From: an uncultured Acidobacteriota bacterium
Lineage (GTDB): Bacteria; Acidobacteriota; UBA6911; RPQK01; JAJDTT01
DNA: 64,000 nt
Direction of reading: 5' to 3'
Assembly (NCBI GenBank): GCA_951812665.1
Contig: CATOST010000021.1
Coordinates: forward strand, 62,001 to 126,000
Every line of letters starts with the position of its first letter. Position 1 is the stretch's first letter. Position numbers and translations under genes: made by a program. The notes beneath the pieces were generated by a model. It was not told where the DNA came from, did not search any database, and saw nothing but the letters and a program-made list of their open reading frames with translations. This document shows positions 1 through 7,782 of this stretch, one piece after another.

Positions 1-143
1 AGCACCTGGTCTTCCGCCAACTGCCCTGCCTGGTCACCCTCAGACTGTTTCTGGTCCTGAGGCGAGAACGGGTTGGCTGGCGTGGCAGCCACCGTCATGG
101 CCAACAAAAGAGCGGAGAAAAGCAATCGCGGATTCTTCATCAT
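1..143 (-). CDS. N-terminal part of an exported protein, cut by the window edge
   Basis: Two tandem ATG codons at 143-138 open a reading frame that runs leftwards off the window, so only about 47 residues are visible. They begin with Met-Met-Lys-Asn-Pro-Arg, then a hydrophobic stretch (LLFSALLLAMTVAA), a likely cleavage site near TPA-NP, and a Gln/Asp/Glu-rich segment. This is a standard Sec signal peptide on a mature protein with a charged, low-complexity start. Function cannot be assigned. The upstream 95 bases hold palindromic repeat debris next to a MITE. Confidence 0.6.
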   Translation of the reverse strand, partial: MMKNPRLLFSALLLAMTVAATPANPFSPQDQKQSEGDQAGQLAEDQV

Positions 144-209
144 GATGTCCAAATCTACACGATTTCAGGACTTCCGGCCACGGGAAGGACGCCGCTCCTG
201 AGACGGCCC

Positions 210-234
210 AAGAGGGCACCCACAAGGGGCGCCC
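210..234. repeat. half copy of a palindromic intergenic repeat
   Basis: The sequence agagggcacccacaaggg followed by a GCGCCC run is the right arm of the palindrome found complete at 30014-30096. Here only one arm remains. It abuts the left target duplication of the MITE at 235-238, so the MITE landed at the edge of, or inside, this older repeat. Confidence 0.6.
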
Positions 235-238
235 TTAC

Positions 239-327
239 CAGCCCGTGGCAAAAGTCGTCACGGCATTCGACCGTCCCTGCATCCCGGCGGACTGCGTTGC
301 GACTCGGTCACATACTCCCGGTATGCT
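239..327 (-). repeat. MITE copy C, right half (split by IS110 element)
   Basis: This is the distal half of a 159-bp MITE that reads on the minus strand. Its outer end CAGCCCGTGGCAAAAGTC is one terminal inverted repeat. The flanking TTAC at 235-238 is repeated at 1914-1917, giving a 4-bp target duplication across the whole nested structure. This half is identical, base for base as far as I can align by eye, to the matching part of copy A at 17361-17447. The match stops at position 327, where IS110 sequence begins. Confidence 0.85.
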
Positions 328-400
328 TGTCTGTTATTCCTTAGTCTGTCTTTCTTTTTTGGGGGGTACAGATTGTCGCGTCAGCAAAAGGGAGCACCCT

Positions 401-565
401 GTGGGAAATCTCTGATTTTCCACAGGGGGGTTCCGCGTAACCTGGGGGGCTCGGGACTCTCTTTTCAGGGATTTCAAATGGTATGTGTCTCTTTGCATCC
501 GGGGGGTCTCAGGGGGGGCAGCGCCCCCCCTGCCCCCGTGAGCGCCGCCAGCGGCGACAACTTGC
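401..565 (+). other. hairpin-rich leader of the IS110 5' end
   Basis: The part of the IS110 non-coding end before the bridge RNA candidate holds several inverted repeats. CTGTGGGAAATC pairs with GATTTTCCACAG (about 400-426, one mismatch). A G-run hairpin (GGGGGGGC-agc-GCCCCCCC, about 512-530) follows, and then GCCGCcaGCGGC (about 545-556). No reading frame here looks like a gene. These structures could insulate the RNA from outside transcription, but that is only a guess. The non-coding end is longer than a bridge RNA needs. Confidence 0.4.
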
Positions 566-669
566 GCCGGACCGCGACCAGGCCATCGTCCAAGGCTGGC
601 TCTGTGGGGTCTCCATGATTCCAGGTCTGTTCTTCCGATACGAGTTTGGATCTCTGGGAAGGGTCCAAC

Positions 670-822
670 CGAGGCGCCTCTGGCCAGAGGCGCCTCGGCG
701 GCGGTGGTCGGGCCGTTGTGTATGCCGGCCGTCACGGGCCGAGAGGGAGTGGGGCCGCCACCGTCTTTCCCAACGTCCTGAATGGATACGTGAGCATCAA
801 GGCTCGCACGACAAGCACAGGA
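670..822 (+). ncRNA. candidate IS110 bridge RNA (5' hairpin, target loop, donor loop)
   Basis: Three structures occur in order. First, a perfect 28-nt palindrome at 670-697. Second, a target-binding loop: outer stem 700-707/758-765, inner stem 711-714/753-756, an 11x11 internal loop (715-725 and 742-752) and a cap hairpin 726-730/737-741. Third, a donor-binding loop: outer stem 776-780/818-822, internal loop 781-789 and 808-817, and cap hairpin 790-795/802-807. The guides match: GTATGC (720-725) equals the left target, GAGGGAG (743-749) is complementary to the right target CTCCCTC, ATGGATAC (782-789) equals the element's right end at 1835-1842, and GACAAG (810-815) is complementary to CTTGTC at the left junction. 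Order and guide polarity agree with the published IS621 bridge RNA. Exact RNA ends are unknown. Confidence 0.8.
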
Positions 823-832
823 GGCAGGAAAG

Positions 833-1786
833 ATGACTCAGGATACCTCAAAAACGGTCGGTGTGGACATCTCAAAAGCGCATTTGGACGTGCACGAGTG
901 GCCTTCGGGACGGTCAAAGCGGTTCCCCAACAACGCGGCCGGGTTCCGGGCCCTGGCCGCCTGGATCGGACCGGAGGTCAAGTGCGTGGTCTATGAGTCC
1001 ACCGGCCCCTGGCACCGGGCGATGGAGGAAGCCCTGGCCGCCCGGTTACCGCTGGCACGGGTCAATGCGATGCGGGCGCGACGCTTCGCCCAAGCTCTGG
1101 GCCAGGAGGCCAAGACCGACGCCGTGGACGCCCGGATGCTGGCCCAGATGGGCGCGGCGCTCAAGTTGCGACTGGTGGGCGCGTCCTCGGCCACGCAGCG
1201 CCAGTTGGAGGAACTGATCTCGGCGCGGAATGCGCTGGTGAAGGACCGGACGAGGGCGCGCAACCGGAGCCACCAAGCCCGCCACCCGTTGGTGAAGCGG
1301 CACTTGCAACAGCAGCTGGCTCAGATCGAGCGGCAGGTCCGGTCGATGGATCGCGAGATCCGCAAGTTGCTGGACGCGGATCCGGCGCTGGCGCGCAAGG
1401 CCGAAGTTCTGACTTCGATTCCGGGAATGGGTTCGGTCACGGTGGCGGGCCTGCTCTCCCTGTTGCCGGAACTGGGAGCGATCGACTCCAAGGCGGTGGC
1501 AAGCCTGGCCGGTCTGGCGCCGGTCGCTCGGGAGTCGGGGACCTGGAAGGGACACCGCTTCATCCGCGGGGGCCGGCACCGGGTGCGGCGAACGCTGTAC
1601 ATGGCCGCGCTCAGTGCCATTCGACACAATCCGGACTATGTCCGGAAGTACCGCCAGCTGCGCGAGCGGGGCAAGGCGCCGAAGGTGGCGCTCACGGCGA
1701 TCATGCGCAAGATGGTGGTGTTGGCCAACGTCCTGCTGGAGCAGGATCGGATCTGGACCCCGAAACCGGTCGCGGCGGTCGGATGA
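833..1786 (+). CDS. IS110-family transposase (bridge-RNA-type DEDD recombinase)
   Basis: The 317-residue protein is full length for the family. The N-terminal RuvC-like DEDD domain shows VGVDISK (D12), VVYESTG (E55) and KTDAVDARMLA (D96, D99). A central helical, Arg/Gln-rich region follows. The C-terminal Transposase_20 domain has the helix-hairpin stretch LTSIPGMGSVTVAGLL (about 193-208) and SLAGLAPVARESG, whose Ser (about 235) fits the catalytic serine position known for this family. The ATG is preceded by AGGAGG at 819-824, which overlaps the closing stem of the donor loop of the bridge RNA candidate, so RNA folding could compete with translation. The gene appears intact. Confidence 0.95.
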   Translation: MTQDTSKTVGVDISKAHLDVHEWPSGRSKRFPNNAAGFRALAAWIGPEVKCVVYESTGPWHRAMEEALAARLPLARVNAMRARRFAQALGQEAKTDAVDARMLAQMGAALKLRLVGASSATQRQLEELISARNALVKDRTRARNRSHQARHPLVKRHLQQQLAQIERQVRSMDREIRKLLDADPALARKAEVLTSIPGMGSVTVAGLLSLLPELGAIDSKAVASLAGLAPVARESGTWKGHRFIRGGRHRVRRTLYMAALSAIRHNPDYVRKYRQLRERGKAPKVALTAIMRKMVVLANVLLEQDRIWTPKPVAAVG

Positions 1787-1843
1787 GTCTAGCCATTGAG
1801 GGAGCAACCCATGGCGAATCGGAAAATTTGCAACATGGATACT

Positions 1844-1913
1844 CCCTCCGAAGCGCCTTGTCCCGCGGGCGCAGGACCGGTCTCGGTGCGCGCGAGACTT
1901 TCACCACGGACTG
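1844..1913 (-). repeat. MITE copy C, left half
   Basis: This is the other half of the split MITE. On the minus strand it starts with the terminal repeat CAGTCCGTGGTGAAAGTC, ending at 1913 on the plus strand, followed by target duplication TTAC (1914-1917). That duplication supplies the TAA stop codon of the DUF1501 gene on the minus strand. The half differs from copy A at roughly seven positions, whereas the other half is identical. Confidence 0.85.
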
Positions 1914-3398
1914 TTACGCCAAAAGTTTGGTGACTACTTCGCCGCCCACGTCGGTCAACCGGAAATCGCGTCCCTGAAAACGATGGGTCAGCCGCAGGTG
2001 GTCGACGCCGAAGAGATGGAGGATCGTGGCATGGAAGTCGTTGATGGAGACGGGTTCCTCCTCGACTCCCCATCCGATGTCGTCCGTCCTGCCGATGACC
2101 TGCCCACCCTGGATGCCCCCGCCGGCCATGAAGACGCTGTAGGCGAAGGGGTGGTGATCCCGGCCGGTGTTGATTTCGTCTTCTCCTCCATTGTTCTCCG
2201 CCAATGGGGTCCGGCCGAATTCCGCCGCCCAGACGACGAGCGTTTCGTCCAGCATGCCCCGTTGCTTCAAGTCCTGGATGAGCGCGGCGACCGGCTGGTC
2301 GACGATCCGGCAGTTGACGGGCAATTGTTTGTCCAGTCCGCTGTGATGATCCCATGACGCGTGATAGACATTGACGAATCGTACGCCCCGTTCCACCAGG
2401 CGGCGCGCCAACAGGCAGTTGCGGGCGTAGGTGCCGAACACCCCGCTGGTGAAGCCGCGTCCGTGGCTGCCGTCGGGATCGTTCCGGTTGACTCCATACA
2501 TCTCCAAGGTCTTCTCGCTTTCCTGGGAGAGGTCGATGAGTTCCGGCGTCGCGGCCTGCATTCGGTAGGCCAATTCGTAGGAGGCGATGCGAGACAGGAT
2601 TTCGGGATCGCGGGACTGCTTGTAGTGCTGCTGGTTGAGCTGCTTCAAGGCGTCCAGGCTCCGGCGCTGGCACTCGTGCGGCAGACCCTCGGGATTGGAC
2701 AAGTGCAGCACCGGGTCGCCCTGGTTGCGGAAAAGCACGCCCTCGTAACTTGAGGGCAGGAAGCCGCTGGACCAGTTGGACGCTCCCCCGCTGGTGCCCT
2801 TACCGGCGGTCAGGACGACGTAACCGGGAAGGTCCTCCGACTCGCTGCCCAGGCCGTAGTTGAGCCAGGAGCCCATCGACGGACGCCCGAAAGTGGGCAC
2901 CCCTGAATTCATCATCAACTGCCCCGGATGGTGGTTGAAGGCCTCGGTATGCATGGACCGGATCAATGCGATGTCGTCGGCGCAGCCGCCGATTTTGGGC
3001 AGATAGTCGGAGATCCGGATGCCCGATTCGCCATGCTTGCGAAACCCGGCATTGCTGCCCATCAGCACGGCCGATTCCTTCTTGATGAAGGCGAACCGGA
3101 CCTTCTCCAGCATGGACTCGGGCATGGGCTGGCCATTCAGCTCCGTCAGTTTCGGTTTCGGGTCGAAGAGGTCGATCTGGCTGGGGGCGCCGGCCATGAA
3201 GAGAAAGATGCAGCTCTTGGCCTGGGCCGGAAAATGGGTCGACTTCATCCGCCTGCGGGCGGCCTCGGCGGCGTTCGCCTGCCCCAGGAGTCCCTGCTCG
3301 GCCAGCATCGTCGTCAAGGCGATACCGCCCAGACCGCTGGCGCTGCTGGTCAAAAAGTCTCGACGCGATTCAAGAATTTTTTCACGCCAAAGGCTCAT
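1914..3398 (-). CDS. DUF1501 family secreted protein
   Basis: The 494-residue protein belongs to the DUF1501 family, an alkaline-phosphatase/sulfatase-like fold of unknown activity that is usually paired with DUF1549/DUF1553 proteins. A twin-arginine signal is visible at residues 11-20 (SRRDFLTSSA). Family marks include FLFMAGAPSQIDLFDPK, SMHTEAFNHHPGQ, WDHHSGLD, WAAEFGRTP and GRDHHPFAYS. It lies 3 bases downstream of the DUF1549/DUF1553 gene at 3402, so the two are surely co-transcribed. Its stop codon lies in the target duplication of the MITE, and the MITE + IS110 insertion just beyond probably left the product unchanged. Confidence 0.9.
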   Translation of the reverse strand: MSLWREKILESRRDFLTSSASGLGGIALTTMLAEQGLLGQANAAEAARRRMKSTHFPAQAKSCIFLFMAGAPSQIDLFDPKPKLTELNGQPMPESMLEKVRFAFIKKESAVLMGSNAGFRKHGESGIRISDYLPKIGGCADDIALIRSMHTEAFNHHPGQLMMNSGVPTFGRPSMGSWLNYGLGSESEDLPGYVVLTAGKGTSGGASNWSSGFLPSSYEGVLFRNQGDPVLHLSNPEGLPHECQRRSLDALKQLNQQHYKQSRDPEILSRIASYELAYRMQAATPELIDLSQESEKTLEMYGVNRNDPDGSHGRGFTSGVFGTYARNCLLARRLVERGVRFVNVYHASWDHHSGLDKQLPVNCRIVDQPVAALIQDLKQRGMLDETLVVWAAEFGRTPLAENNGGEDEINTGRDHHPFAYSVFMAGGGIQGGQVIGRTDDIGWGVEEEPVSINDFHATILHLFGVDHLRLTHRFQGRDFRLTDVGGEVVTKLLA

Positions 3399-3401
3399 GT
3401 C

Positions 3402-6400
3402 CTACTCCCGAGTGACAAATTCGTCCAAGTTGAGGATGGTGCGCGCCACCGTCGTCCATGAGGCAGCCTCTTCCGGGGACAGCTCACCGGGGAATCCCGC
3501 TCCCGCGACCTTGGCGGCCGACCCTTCGCCTGCCGCGAAGACCTGTTCCTGGTCGTCCAGCAGCTTCGTCAGCACGCTCATCTCGACCGGGTCCGGCTCT
3601 CTCGCCAGCGCCCTCCGAAACGCGTAACGGAGACGGTCCTCTTCGTTGGACTTCACCTCGGAAGTGATCTTCCGGGCGAACGACCGGGCGCACTCGACGA
3701 ACACGTCGTCGTTGAGCAACGTCAGCGCCTGAAGCGGGGTGTTGGACCGGGTTCTCCGGAGACAGGCGGTATTGGAGTCCGGGCTGTCGAAGGTCATGAG
3801 CATGGGATAAGGAACGGTGCGCTGAAAGTGGATGTATAGGCCGCGCCGGAATTTATCGGTGCCCGGACTCTCCGGCCATTTGACCCCGGAGCTGTAACCC
3901 AGCTTGGCCACGTCTTCCGGTAGCGGCGGGCGAATGCTCCGCCCCCCCACCCGGCGCTCCAACAGGCCTCCCACGGCCAGAAAGAGATCCCGGGTGACCT
4001 CCGACTCCACGCGAAAACGATTCTGCCGGGTCAGCCAGACGTTGTTCGGATCGGTCTTGAGAAGCTTCGGGTCCACCCGGGAGGACTGCTGATAGGTCGA
4101 TGACAGGACGATCGTTTCGATCAGGTCCTTGCGGCTCCATCCCAGATCCACGAACTTGCGCGACAGCCAGTCCAGCAGTTCGGGATGGGAAGGCTTCTCG
4201 CCGCGTGTCCCGAAATCGTCGCTGGTCGCCACCAAGCCCCTTCCGAAGAGCTTTTCCCAGATTCGATTGGCCTCCACGCGGGCCGTGAGCGGATTGGCAG
4301 GATCCACGATCCACCGGGCCAGATCGAGCCGGTCCGGCCGTTCTCCACGCCAACGCATGGGAGGCAGAACACCTGGGGTTCCCGGCATCACCTGCCGGCC
4401 CTTGCGCAGGAAATCGCCCCGGACGTGAATGTGGGTCTTGGGTGGATCCGCGTTTTGCGCGATGGTCTGCGCCAGCGTCTCGGGGACTTGCGGCATCGCT
4501 TTGTGATGCCCTTCCAGAGCCGCGTGCCATTCCCGCATCCGAGGCTGCTGATCGACGGCGTAGTCCAACAGCAACGCCGTCTGCTCGCCGGACCGGGCCT
4601 GCGGCTCCACGGCCAGCACCCGCTCCACGTCGATGGGCACCAGTGACTTCAGCGTCGGCCGCGGGGCCCTCGTCGCCGAGAGCCGGAACCGGCCCATGGT
4701 CCGGTGGTCGCCCAGGCGCTGTTCCAACCTGAAATTGAAGGTGGCGCCGGAAGACGAACCGGCGTCCTCCTTGAGGATGACGACGATCTGACGGTTGTGG
4801 TTGGGACCCTCGAGTCCACCCGGCGACCACCCCGTCCGCTCTTCCCCGTCGACCGCCCGAGAGACCTCGAACCCGTCCAGCTCCTGCAAGGCCACTGCCG
4901 AGTCGATCTCCAGCTTCTGCGGCTCCTTGCCATCTTCACCCGTCGAAGCTTCGATGACCACTTCCGACAGTGCGAATTCCCCTTGAGCGGCCCGGCCCGG
5001 TCCCGAATTCGGAAGCGTCGGGTCCTTGAGCACCTCGAGTCGAAACGCGGTGATCCCGGCCAGCGAGCTCCTGACCTCGACCTTGTAGTTGTTGTGGGCG
5101 GGATTCTCCCCCCGGGCCAACAGGCTGCCGTCCTCCTGCTTGACCAGCTCGGTCTCCTTGGAGTCGGTGGTGGTGAAGCTGACGGGATCGAGCACCTGCC
5201 ACTGGCCCAGAAGAGGATACGGGTTGCGGGCCTCCCAAGCGGCCAGTTTCGGGGCCAGCTCCTCCTCCAAAGGCTTTCTCTCGGCCTCCATCTTCCCGAC
5301 CAGCATCTCCTGCCTCAGGTCCCACTCCTGTTTGGCTCGCCGATAGGCCGCCAGCTCCGGTTCCAAGGCCGCCGGGATGTTCTTTTCCTCCGCCTCGTTG
5401 AGAAACGCAAAGAGCTCGTAATACTCCTGCTGGGAAAGCGGATCGTACTTGTGGTCGTGGCACTGGGCGCAGGCCATGGTCAGACCGAGAAAGACGGAGG
5501 CCGTGGTGTTGGTCCGATCCACGATCTGTTCGACCCGGAACTGCTCCTTGTCGACTCCCCCCTCGGTATTCGTGAGCGTGTTGCGGTGGAAGCCGGTCGC
5601 CACTCGCTGTTCCGTTCCGGCATCCGCCAGCAGATCTCCGGCCATCTGCTCGATGACGAATCGATCATAGGGTAGGTCCCGATTGACGGCCTGAATGACC
5701 CACTCCCGGTAACGCCAGGCGTGGGGGCGTGGATGATCCTTCTCGAATCCGTCGCTGTCGGCGTAACGGGCCAGGTCCAACCAGTGACGCGCCCAGCGCT
5801 CTCCGAAATGAAGAGAGGCGAGCAACTGCCGGACCAGGCGTTCGTAGGCGTTGGGAAGCGGGTCGCTCACGAACGCTTCCACCTCGGCGGGCGTGGGCGG
5901 GAGTCCCAGCAGGTCCAGGTGCAGCCTGCGGACCAGCGTCTCCCGTGAAGCCCGGGGGGAGGGTTGGAAATCCCGTTTTTCCAGGGTTTCCAGCACGAAC
6001 GAATCGATGGCATTCCGGATCCAGCCGGGGTTGCCCGTCTTTGGGACTTCGGAGTCGCTGATCTCTTGAAACGACCAGTGGCCGTTCGCTCCAGCCTGCA
6101 GGCCGGCGTCAGCGTCGGCGTTCTCCTCGGGCCACTGGGCTCCTTCATCGATCCAGGCGCGGAGGCGGTCGATCAGGTCGGCGCTCAGAGGCTCGCCTTG
6201 AAGCGGCATGATCATGCCGCCGGTTCCCGTGACCATGTCTATCAATCGGCTGCCCGAGCTGTCACCCGGAACGATGGCGGGACCCGAGGCGCCTCCCTTC
6301 AGGGCCGATTCCCGCAGATCGAGGCGCAGACCGCCGGCCGCTTGGCCGGCACCATGGCAATGGTGGCATCGCTGGCTGAAGATGGGCTCGATGTCCCGCT

Positions 6401-6506
6401 TGAAATCCAGTGCAGCGGCCGCTTGGTTCTGGCCCAGGCCGGGTGCCGCCAATGGCCCCAGACAGAAAAGAATCAGTCCCAAATACCACCGTCGATAAAT
6501 CAGCAT
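3402..6506 (-). CDS. PSCyt1-DUF1549-DUF1553 cytochrome-like surface protein
   Basis: I take the ATG at 6506, which gives a clean signal peptide (MLIYRRWYLGLILFCLG), over an upstream TTG at 6545. The 1034-residue protein has an N-terminal planctomycete-cytochrome domain with a heme c site (CHHCH, residues 47-51), a DUF1549 domain containing HWLDLARYADSDG and the CAQCHDHKYDP motif, a long insertion that resembles a carbohydrate-binding fold (about 450-640), and a C-terminal DUF1553 domain (ANRIWEKLFGRGLV, FRRALAREP). The role of the family is unproven; a surface complex with DUF1501 partners handling polymers is often suggested. It is the first gene of a two-gene operon with the DUF1501 gene. 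Confidence 0.88.
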   Translation of the reverse strand: MLIYRRWYLGLILFCLGPLAAPGLGQNQAAAALDFKRDIEPIFSQRCHHCHGAGQAAGGLRLDLRESALKGGASGPAIVPGDSSGSRLIDMVTGTGGMIMPLQGEPLSADLIDRLRAWIDEGAQWPEENADADAGLQAGANGHWSFQEISDSEVPKTGNPGWIRNAIDSFVLETLEKRDFQPSPRASRETLVRRLHLDLLGLPPTPAEVEAFVSDPLPNAYERLVRQLLASLHFGERWARHWLDLARYADSDGFEKDHPRPHAWRYREWVIQAVNRDLPYDRFVIEQMAGDLLADAGTEQRVATGFHRNTLTNTEGGVDKEQFRVEQIVDRTNTTASVFLGLTMACAQCHDHKYDPLSQQEYYELFAFLNEAEEKNIPAALEPELAAYRRAKQEWDLRQEMLVGKMEAERKPLEEELAPKLAAWEARNPYPLLGQWQVLDPVSFTTTDSKETELVKQEDGSLLARGENPAHNNYKVEVRSSLAGITAFRLEVLKDPTLPNSGPGRAAQGEFALSEVVIEASTGEDGKEPQKLEIDSAVALQELDGFEVSRAVDGEERTGWSPGGLEGPNHNRQIVVILKEDAGSSSGATFNFRLEQRLGDHRTMGRFRLSATRAPRPTLKSLVPIDVERVLAVEPQARSGEQTALLLDYAVDQQPRMREWHAALEGHHKAMPQVPETLAQTIAQNADPPKTHIHVRGDFLRKGRQVMPGTPGVLPPMRWRGERPDRLDLARWIVDPANPLTARVEANRIWEKLFGRGLVATSDDFGTRGEKPSHPELLDWLSRKFVDLGWSRKDLIETIVLSSTYQQSSRVDPKLLKTDPNNVWLTRQNRFRVESEVTRDLFLAVGGLLERRVGGRSIRPPLPEDVAKLGYSSGVKWPESPGTDKFRRGLYIHFQRTVPYPMLMTFDSPDSNTACLRRTRSNTPLQALTLLNDDVFVECARSFARKITSEVKSNEEDRLRYAFRRALAREPDPVEMSVLTKLLDDQEQVFAAGEGSAAKVAGAGFPGELSPEEAASWTTVARTILNLDEFVTRE

Positions 6507-6624
6507 AAGTCGCTCAACGATATGGATTTGGGGTGATCTTACCAAAACCCCCTTGAAGCGGGAAGGAGAGAGGAGTACAGGTTACAAACGGAAAGGGAGT
6601 CCAACTATTCAAGGAGGCCGGAAC

Positions 6625-7671
6625 ATGACATCGAAACAGGGATGGAGCCGACGGAGGTTTCTCGGGACCGCTTTCCTCGCCCCGGCGATGAACCGGAGCT
6701 CATTCACGACAACTGCGCCTCATAAAGGAGTTGCTGGAAAACATCCCCTGGTCATTGACAACCACGGACACGTCGGCGCCCTGAAACCCGAGGATCTCGT
6801 GGCGGGCTACAATCCACAACTGGATCGCACCATCTTCCAGGTCACCAACTCCAAACTCGGCCTGTCTGCCCGCGAACTGATTGAAGTGATGGATGCACAC
6901 GGTGTGGACATGGCTGTGCTTCACACGCTCAGAGTGTGGGCCAACAACTATCAGGCCCGAATCCTGCGGGAGTTCCCGAACCGATTCATTTCCGTGTGCA
7001 AGCTCGACGAGCAGCAAGCGTACAAGAGTGAACAAATAGACAAGCTTCACCAATACGTTGGAGATTGGGGCTTCCGAGGGTTGTACTACGATCCTCCTCC
7101 CGGCTCCGATGGTCACGACAACCTGGCCACTCCCAAGTACGAATCCTTGTGGAAGGCGGTGAACTCACTGAACATTACCGTCTCCTTCGTCACTTACACC
7201 GGCAGTCCCTCCGTCGGCTACGGGTCGAATTTCGAGAGTCTGTGGCCCATTCTCCTGCGGCTACTTGAGAAATTTCCCGAACTTCCGGTCGTGATCGTCC
7301 ATGGCATCCCGCCCCAGCCCTGCCTCCAGCCGGACAACTCGGTCAAGCTCCCGGAAGCGGCCCTTCGGCTGGTCAAGGAACACAACGTGATCCTTGGCAT
7401 TCTGCCGGGACATATGAACTATGGACCCAACGACGAAGTCCTCGAGAGCCTCTACGACAACTTCGGTCCAGGGAGACTGGCCTGGGGCTCGGAATTCGTG
7501 AAGAAGGGCCTGAGCAATCCAGCCGAGTACTCCCGGCGGTACCACTACTTGCAAGACAACTGTCCCTACATGTCCAAGGAGGATCTGAGCCTCATCCTCG
7601 GAGGGAACGTCCAGCGAATCTACCGCCTCGAGCAGAAAGCTGCCGTCCCGCAGTCTCTGCCCCAGGCATAG
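6625..7671 (+). CDS. Tat-exported amidohydrolase (amidohydrolase_2 family)
   Basis: The ATG at 6625 follows AAGGAGG at 6611-6617 and starts a Tat-type signal (SRRRFLGTAFLAP). The 348-residue protein has a TIM-barrel amidohydrolase_2 layout: an N-terminal metal-site motif VIDNHGHVG in place of the usual HxH, a central VVIVHGIPP histidine, and a C-terminal WGSEF in the place where family members have a catalytic Asp (usually GSD or WGTDxP). The altered metal ligands make activity uncertain. It is transcribed divergently from the DUF1549/DUF1553 gene at 6506. Confidence 0.72.
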   Translation: MTSKQGWSRRRFLGTAFLAPAMNRSSFTTTAPHKGVAGKHPLVIDNHGHVGALKPEDLVAGYNPQLDRTIFQVTNSKLGLSARELIEVMDAHGVDMAVLHTLRVWANNYQARILREFPNRFISVCKLDEQQAYKSEQIDKLHQYVGDWGFRGLYYDPPPGSDGHDNLATPKYESLWKAVNSLNITVSFVTYTGSPSVGYGSNFESLWPILLRLLEKFPELPVVIVHGIPPQPCLQPDNSVKLPEAALRLVKEHNVILGILPGHMNYGPNDEVLESLYDNFGPGRLAWGSEFVKKGLSNPAEYSRRYHYLQDNCPYMSKEDLSLILGGNVQRIYRLEQKAAVPQSLPQA

Positions 7672-7718
7672 AGGCGATCTCGACTGATTTTTCGGGGGGA
7701 AATCACGGTCCCACAGCC

Positions 7719-7746
7719 TTGTAGTCTCTACTGCTCCTGATATAAA
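7719..7746 (+). promoter_or_regulatory. candidate sigma-70 promoter
   Basis: TTGTAG (7719-7724) and TATAAA (7741-7746) are separated by 16 bases and lie 36 bases before the ATG at 7783. They would start the three-gene set at 7783-13671. This rests on consensus match only. Confidence 0.4.
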
Positions 7747-7782
7747 ATTCCGGTTAATAATACGCGCACGGAAATCCCATTT

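Larger units (their letters stand above)
328..1843 (+). mobile_element. IS110-family insertion sequence (1516 bp) nested in MITE copy C
   Basis: The boundaries come from comparing the split MITE with intact copy A. The uninterrupted target reads GTATG-CT-CCCTC. In the split copy the left junction is GTATG-CT (321-327) and the right junction is CT-CCCTCCG (1842-1850). One CT dinucleotide therefore sits at each end, as expected from the CT-core recombination of IS110 elements such as IS621. There are no terminal inverted repeats. The element has a 505-bp 5' non-coding end containing the bridge RNA candidate, one transposase gene and a short 57-bp 3' end. Assigning the CT to one end or the other is arbitrary (326-1841 is equivalent). 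Confidence 0.85.

Noticed and set aside
478..490. GGTATG near 480 as an alternative left target guide of the bridge RNA
   Set aside because: It does not lie in an internal loop with a partner matching CTCCCTC, and it is far from the donor loop. The 720-749 pair fits the known plan.
512..535. G-run hairpin as a rho-independent terminator
   Set aside because: No T-run follows and it lies inside the IS leader upstream of the transposase.
333..832. small plus- and minus-strand frames in the IS110 5' end as passenger genes
   Set aside because: They are Arg/Pro/Gly-rich, mutually overlapping and lack ribosome sites; the region is better explained as non-coding RNA and hairpins.
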